Position numbers and translations under genes: made by a program. Below, in pieces: positions 6,085-8,155 of a DNA stretch of 8,155 nt. The notes under the pieces are model-generated. The model was not told the origin of the DNA, ran no database searches, and saw only the letters and a list, made by a program, of their open reading frames with translations. How positions within the stretch are numbered: position 1 is the first letter of the stretch; the number at the start of each line of letters is the position of its first letter. The DNA comes from Planctomycetaceae bacterium (GTDB lineage Bacteria > Planctomycetota > Planctomycetia > Planctomycetales > Planctomycetaceae). The stretch lies in NCBI GenBank assembly GCA_027000105.1, contig JALTOP010000018.1, positions 1 to 8,155 on the forward strand, given 5' to 3'.

Positions 6085-7521
6085 TCAATGAGCAGCAGGC
6101 GGTTCGTTCTGAAAGGCACGGTTACGGAAGAGGAAATCGACGATATTTCCCTCATGTGGCTGTAGCCAGTTCAGTTGAACCGTTTTTATTTCACCAATGT
6201 TCAGACGGTCGATATTTCTCGCATCGAGCAGTTCCGCCGACCACTGTTCATTTTCTGTCAACGCGGTACAAACAAGCGTCTGCCCGATCGTTTTGATCAT
6301 CTTCTCTTGCGGACAGGGCACAACGGCAACAAAAGGGAACATGTACTCGGCTTTGGCGAGTGTTGCCGAAGGGGCGCTGCAGTGGACTACTGTTGGTCTC
6401 AGAAAGGCGTGTCGTTCATGTTTTTCAAGGCGGTCGGCTTGACGATATTTCGCTGTTACTTCTGTTACGCCAGTTTCTTTCAGGCCGTCTTCAATCTGCT
6501 CATTCATTGCCTGGGCAACATCGGGATTAGTGAAGGCGGCCAATTGGGCCTGAGGGTCATTCATGGCAGTCGGTTCCACTTTCGCCAACCGTTGGGCAAT
6601 GGCCTCGGCAATCTCTTCGGTATGACGGGAAGCATAAATCGCCGAAGCGTTAATGCAACTGCGTCCTCCGTTAACAAGAACGCTATCCACCATCAGGTCA
6701 AGATACTTTTCCCATTGATCGACGACGTCATCACCCAACAGTATTTTGCTGAAGCCGGGGCCGTGCACCTGTACGTTCGGATTACTCGCATACTGGTCGA
6801 CAGTTGCCTGTCCGCCGAAAATCATGACCCGGTTGCACAATTCCGTAACAGCGGAACCGACTTCGTGTGGCCCGGGATATAGACTGATCGCCTCTTTGGG
6901 GATACCTGCTTCGATGTAGGCGGAAGCCATGCGGTAGGGTGTCCACGGTTCGGATGAGCCCGGTTTGAGAACCAGGCCAATTTGCATTGGGATACAAGGC
7001 AGCCACAAGGTGTGCACTCCGGGAGAGTTCGAAGGCAAAACAAGACCAAGCACGTCGGAGGTTGCCTGATAGCTGACCATCACTCCCCGATCTTCCTTGC
7101 CGTACCCCTTTTGAAGAATCTCCAGAGGAAGCCCGCGCGTCAGGGCATCAAGAATTTCCCCCATATTTTTCAGAACAAAGGCGATCTTGTGCATATTGGC
7201 CGCGCACATGTTTTCGGGAAGCCCGGTGCTGGCAGATTGTATTTTGCAAAACTGTTCCGGTGTTTGTGTTCCATTGCCGATCGGTAATTCCGCATGGAGA
7301 TAGAGATCGCCTGCTTTACTGCACATTTCCACAAGTTGGTGAATATCAATTTGTCGAAGAGCCTCTCTCGCCTTTTTGGCTTTACGCATATCCATCTTTA
7401 CCAACCCGCCATTGGCCTGATGGATATCGGCGAGTTTTTCGCCAGTCTCAAAATGAACCACTTCCGCCTTGTCCAGGCTTTCGTACGTTTTACCCCAACG
7501 GATAACTGGAATTTCTAACAT
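6085..7521 (-). CDS. Divergent aldehyde dehydrogenase-superfamily oxidoreductase
   Basis: A 478-residue protein of usual superfamily length. The cofactor-binding half is recognisable: VLGLVLPSNSPGVH at 157-170 (Asn165 at the position of the oxyanion-hole Asn), VLKPGSSEPWTPY at 184-196, and FGGQATVDQY at 235-244. The catalytic nucleophile is Cys289 in Asn-Gly-Gly-Arg-Ser-Cys. Two classic motifs are altered. Where hydrolytic enzymes carry Glu-Leu-Gly-Gly, this one has His-Gly-Pro-Gly-Phe-Ser-Lys (253-259), with no general-base Glu; the usual E-x-F-G-P segment is AEYMFPFVAVVPC (391-403). Loss of that Glu is known in CoA-acylating and LuxC-type members, so the enzyme may work as an acyl-CoA/aldehyde reductase rather than a water-using dehydrogenase; this is inference. 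The start has no clear Shine-Dalgarno. Upstream on the same strand, 346 bp away, is an Ldh-family gene, suggesting a shared two-step redox pathway. Substrate unknown; probably cytoplasmic, as no signal peptide is seen. Confidence 0.88.
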   Translation of the reverse strand: MLEIPVIRWGKTYESLDKAEVVHFETGEKLADIHQANGGLVKMDMRKAKKAREALRQIDIHQLVEMCSKAGDLYLHAELPIGNGTQTPEQFCKIQSASTGLPENMCAANMHKIAFVLKNMGEILDALTRGLPLEILQKGYGKEDRGVMVSYQATSDVLGLVLPSNSPGVHTLWLPCIPMQIGLVLKPGSSEPWTPYRMASAYIEAGIPKEAISLYPGPHEVGSAVTELCNRVMIFGGQATVDQYASNPNVQVHGPGFSKILLGDDVVDQWEKYLDLMVDSVLVNGGRSCINASAIYASRHTEEIAEAIAQRLAKVEPTAMNDPQAQLAAFTNPDVAQAMNEQIEDGLKETGVTEVTAKYRQADRLEKHERHAFLRPTVVHCSAPSATLAKAEYMFPFVAVVPCPQEKMIKTIGQTLVCTALTENEQWSAELLDARNIDRLNIGEIKTVQLNWLQPHEGNIVDFLFRNRAFQNEPPAAH

Positions 7522-7566
7522 GATTCGATTCTATATTTCAGGTGTTCAATCAGGATGGAGACTTCA

Positions 7567-7723
7567 CAACTTCGACCGTGATTCCAACTTCGACTGTGAT
7601 CAACGCCAATTTCGGCCATGGCAACTTCGATAGACGCCCGTTAATTCGAACGCCGACCAGTCAAACCTGATCTTATTGGATATCGCCACAGGACGCAAAG
7701 AACTTCGCCCGGAAAAGAACTTC
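7567..7723. repeat. Cluster of AACTTC-type short repeats
   Basis: AACTTC occurs at 7568, 7586, 7623, 7701 and 7718, with related AATTTCGG at 7608. The two best copies, CAACTTCGACCGTGAT (7567-7582) and CAACTTCGACTGTGAT (7585-7600), differ at one base and repeat every 18 bp. AAGAACTTC recurs at 7698-7706 and 7715-7723 (period 17). Five exact hexamers in about 155 bp is far above chance. The spacing of 17-18 bp is not a whole number of helix turns, so a stacked operator is not obvious. Confidence 0.5.
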
Positions 7724-7789
7724 AGCAAGAACAGGTGGATCGACCTGTCTCACCAGCGAAATTCAGTGTGGGACGCTCTATCAATGGTT

Positions 7790-7842
7790 GAATATCCTTT
7801 CATCGGGGGGGGATTGGGGGATGCAGCAACTCCCGGATATTC
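7790..7842. repeat. 8-bp inverted repeat flanking a G-rich tract
   Basis: GAATATCC (7790-7797) and GGATATTC (7835-7842) are perfect reverse complements separated by 37 bp that contain G8-ATT-G5. It lies just after the Ldh-family stop on the minus strand (7868). A long-loop hairpin could mark transcript end, but there is no following T run, so a terminator role is uncertain. Confidence 0.3.
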
Positions 7843-7867
7843 TCGTCGCTTCAACATTGCCGCCAGG

Positions 7868-8155
7868 TCAATCGAAAGGCCATTCGACTTTTTCTTTTTC
7901 AGCGAGTTGTTTGAGAACATTGAGGGTTTCCGGTTCAAACTGAACGCCACCGGGAGTATCACTCTGGTGGCACTCCAGCGCTTTCCCGTGATTTTCGATA
8001 TGTGCTCCCAGATCGACCAGTTTCTTTTCCAGGGTATCGGTACCGGCAAAACAGGCAGGATTAATCGCCATTAAAAAATGTTCGGTACGTTCCAACGCGG
8101 GGCCGCGTGTTTTTTCGGAAGGCATTTTTTGACCGGTCAGACCGCATGTCAGAAC
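7868..8155 (-). CDS. Ldh-family (malate/L-lactate dehydrogenase-like) oxidoreductase, C-terminal end only
   Basis: The minus-strand frame is open from the window edge to a TGA at 7868-7870, giving the last 95 residues. The start lies outside; an internal Met at 8125 is not the true start because coding continues upstream of it. The segment ERTEHFLMAINPACFAGTD followed by a helix with regular hydrophobic spacing, then a Pro-Gly and a final helix (ETLNVLKQLAEKE), matches the C-terminus of the Ldh_2 family. That family holds NAD(P)-dependent reductases and dehydrogenases for malate, L-lactate, sulfolactate, ureidoglycolate and 2,3-diketogulonate, and is unrelated to Rossmann-fold lactate dehydrogenases. 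The catalytic and cofactor region is not in the window, so substrate cannot be assigned. It is transcribed toward the aldehyde dehydrogenase gene, and the pair may act on one hydroxy-acid/aldehyde pathway. Confidence 0.82.
   Translation of the reverse strand, partial: VLTCGLTGQKMPSEKTRGPALERTEHFLMAINPACFAGTDTLEKKLVDLGAHIENHGKALECHQSDTPGGVQFEPETLNVLKQLAEKEKVEWPFD

Larger units (their letters stand above)
7522..7867. other. Gene-poor gap between the Ldh-family and aldehyde dehydrogenase genes
   Basis: No convincing gene lies in these 346 bp. They hold the AACTTC repeat cluster, a G8-ATT-G5 tract at 7805-7820 and an inverted repeat. One tiny minus-strand frame (ATG at 7619, stop TAG at 7515-7517, 34 codons) runs through the repeats and ends inside codons 2-3 of the aldehyde dehydrogenase gene, an arrangement that could couple translation. 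It has no clear ribosome site or recognisable product, so I do not call it a gene. Adjacent same-strand operon genes are usually closer than this, so the gap probably holds a promoter or the remains of a lost gene. Confidence 0.5.

Noticed and set aside
5826..6155. 109-codon minus-strand frame bridging the aldehyde dehydrogenase 3' end and the barrel-gene start
   Set aside because: It overlaps both strong genes out of frame and has no recognisable domain. The hydrophobic stretch near its middle was the only reason to look twice.
6175..6882. 235-codon plus-strand frame opposite the aldehyde dehydrogenase gene
   Set aside because: It is antisense to the coding strand that carries the catalytic Cys and Asn motifs, with no domain of its own.
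7567..7600. CRISPR-like reading of the 16-nt repeat pair
   Set aside because: The units are far too short, the spacer is only 2 bp, there are too few copies and no cas gene is present.
7676..8074. 132-codon plus-strand frame across the gap and the Ldh-family 3' end
   Set aside because: Half of it is antisense to the Ldh-family C-terminus, and the rest crosses the low-complexity gap; no family match is seen.

Overview
The window looks like chromosomal DNA from a planctomycete (Planctomycetia-like, medium G+C). Three things point there: paired sulfatases with Sec-type leaders, a 455-residue outer-membrane beta-barrel of the planctomycete BBP7-like type, and a general catabolic gene content. 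The phylum call rests on recognising protein families by eye. Genus and species cannot be read from the sequence.

Layout. (1) Positions 1-3177, minus strand: two sulfatase genes in tandem, 24 bp apart. The upstream gene (1342-3177) is an arylsulfatase-type enzyme with an extra C-terminal beta domain. The downstream gene (1317 to the window start, 3' end missing) belongs to the heparan N-sulfatase (sulfamidase) family. (2) 3178-3414: a divergent control region with a good sigma70-like promoter facing the sulfatases and short repeats facing the next gene. (3) 3415-4416, plus strand: an RbsC-type sugar ABC permease standing alone. (4) 4501-5868, minus strand, convergent with the permease: a BBP7-like outer-membrane protein with a cysteine-rich segment behind its signal peptide. 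(5) 6085-7521, minus strand: a divergent aldehyde dehydrogenase superfamily enzyme that lacks the usual general-base glutamate motif. (6) 7522-7867: a gene-poor gap of 346 bp holding a cluster of AACTTC repeats, a G-rich tract and an inverted repeat. (7) 7868-8155, minus strand: the C-terminal end of an Ldh-family (malate/L-lactate dehydrogenase-like) NAD(P)-dependent oxidoreductase.

How the genes may work together (inference): the sulfatases would remove sulfate from a polysaccharide outside the cytoplasm, the permease could import a released sugar, and the Ldh and aldehyde dehydrogenase enzymes, transcribed in the same direction, could oxidise or reduce a small hydroxy-acid or aldehyde intermediate. 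Only the tandem sulfatases are firmly linked by spacing. No tRNA, rRNA, CRISPR array, insertion sequence or phage gene was seen. Nothing here makes a convincing new defence or mobile system; the best leads are the atypical aldehyde dehydrogenase, the repeat-bearing gap upstream of it, the orphan permease and the cysteine-rich barrel protein.
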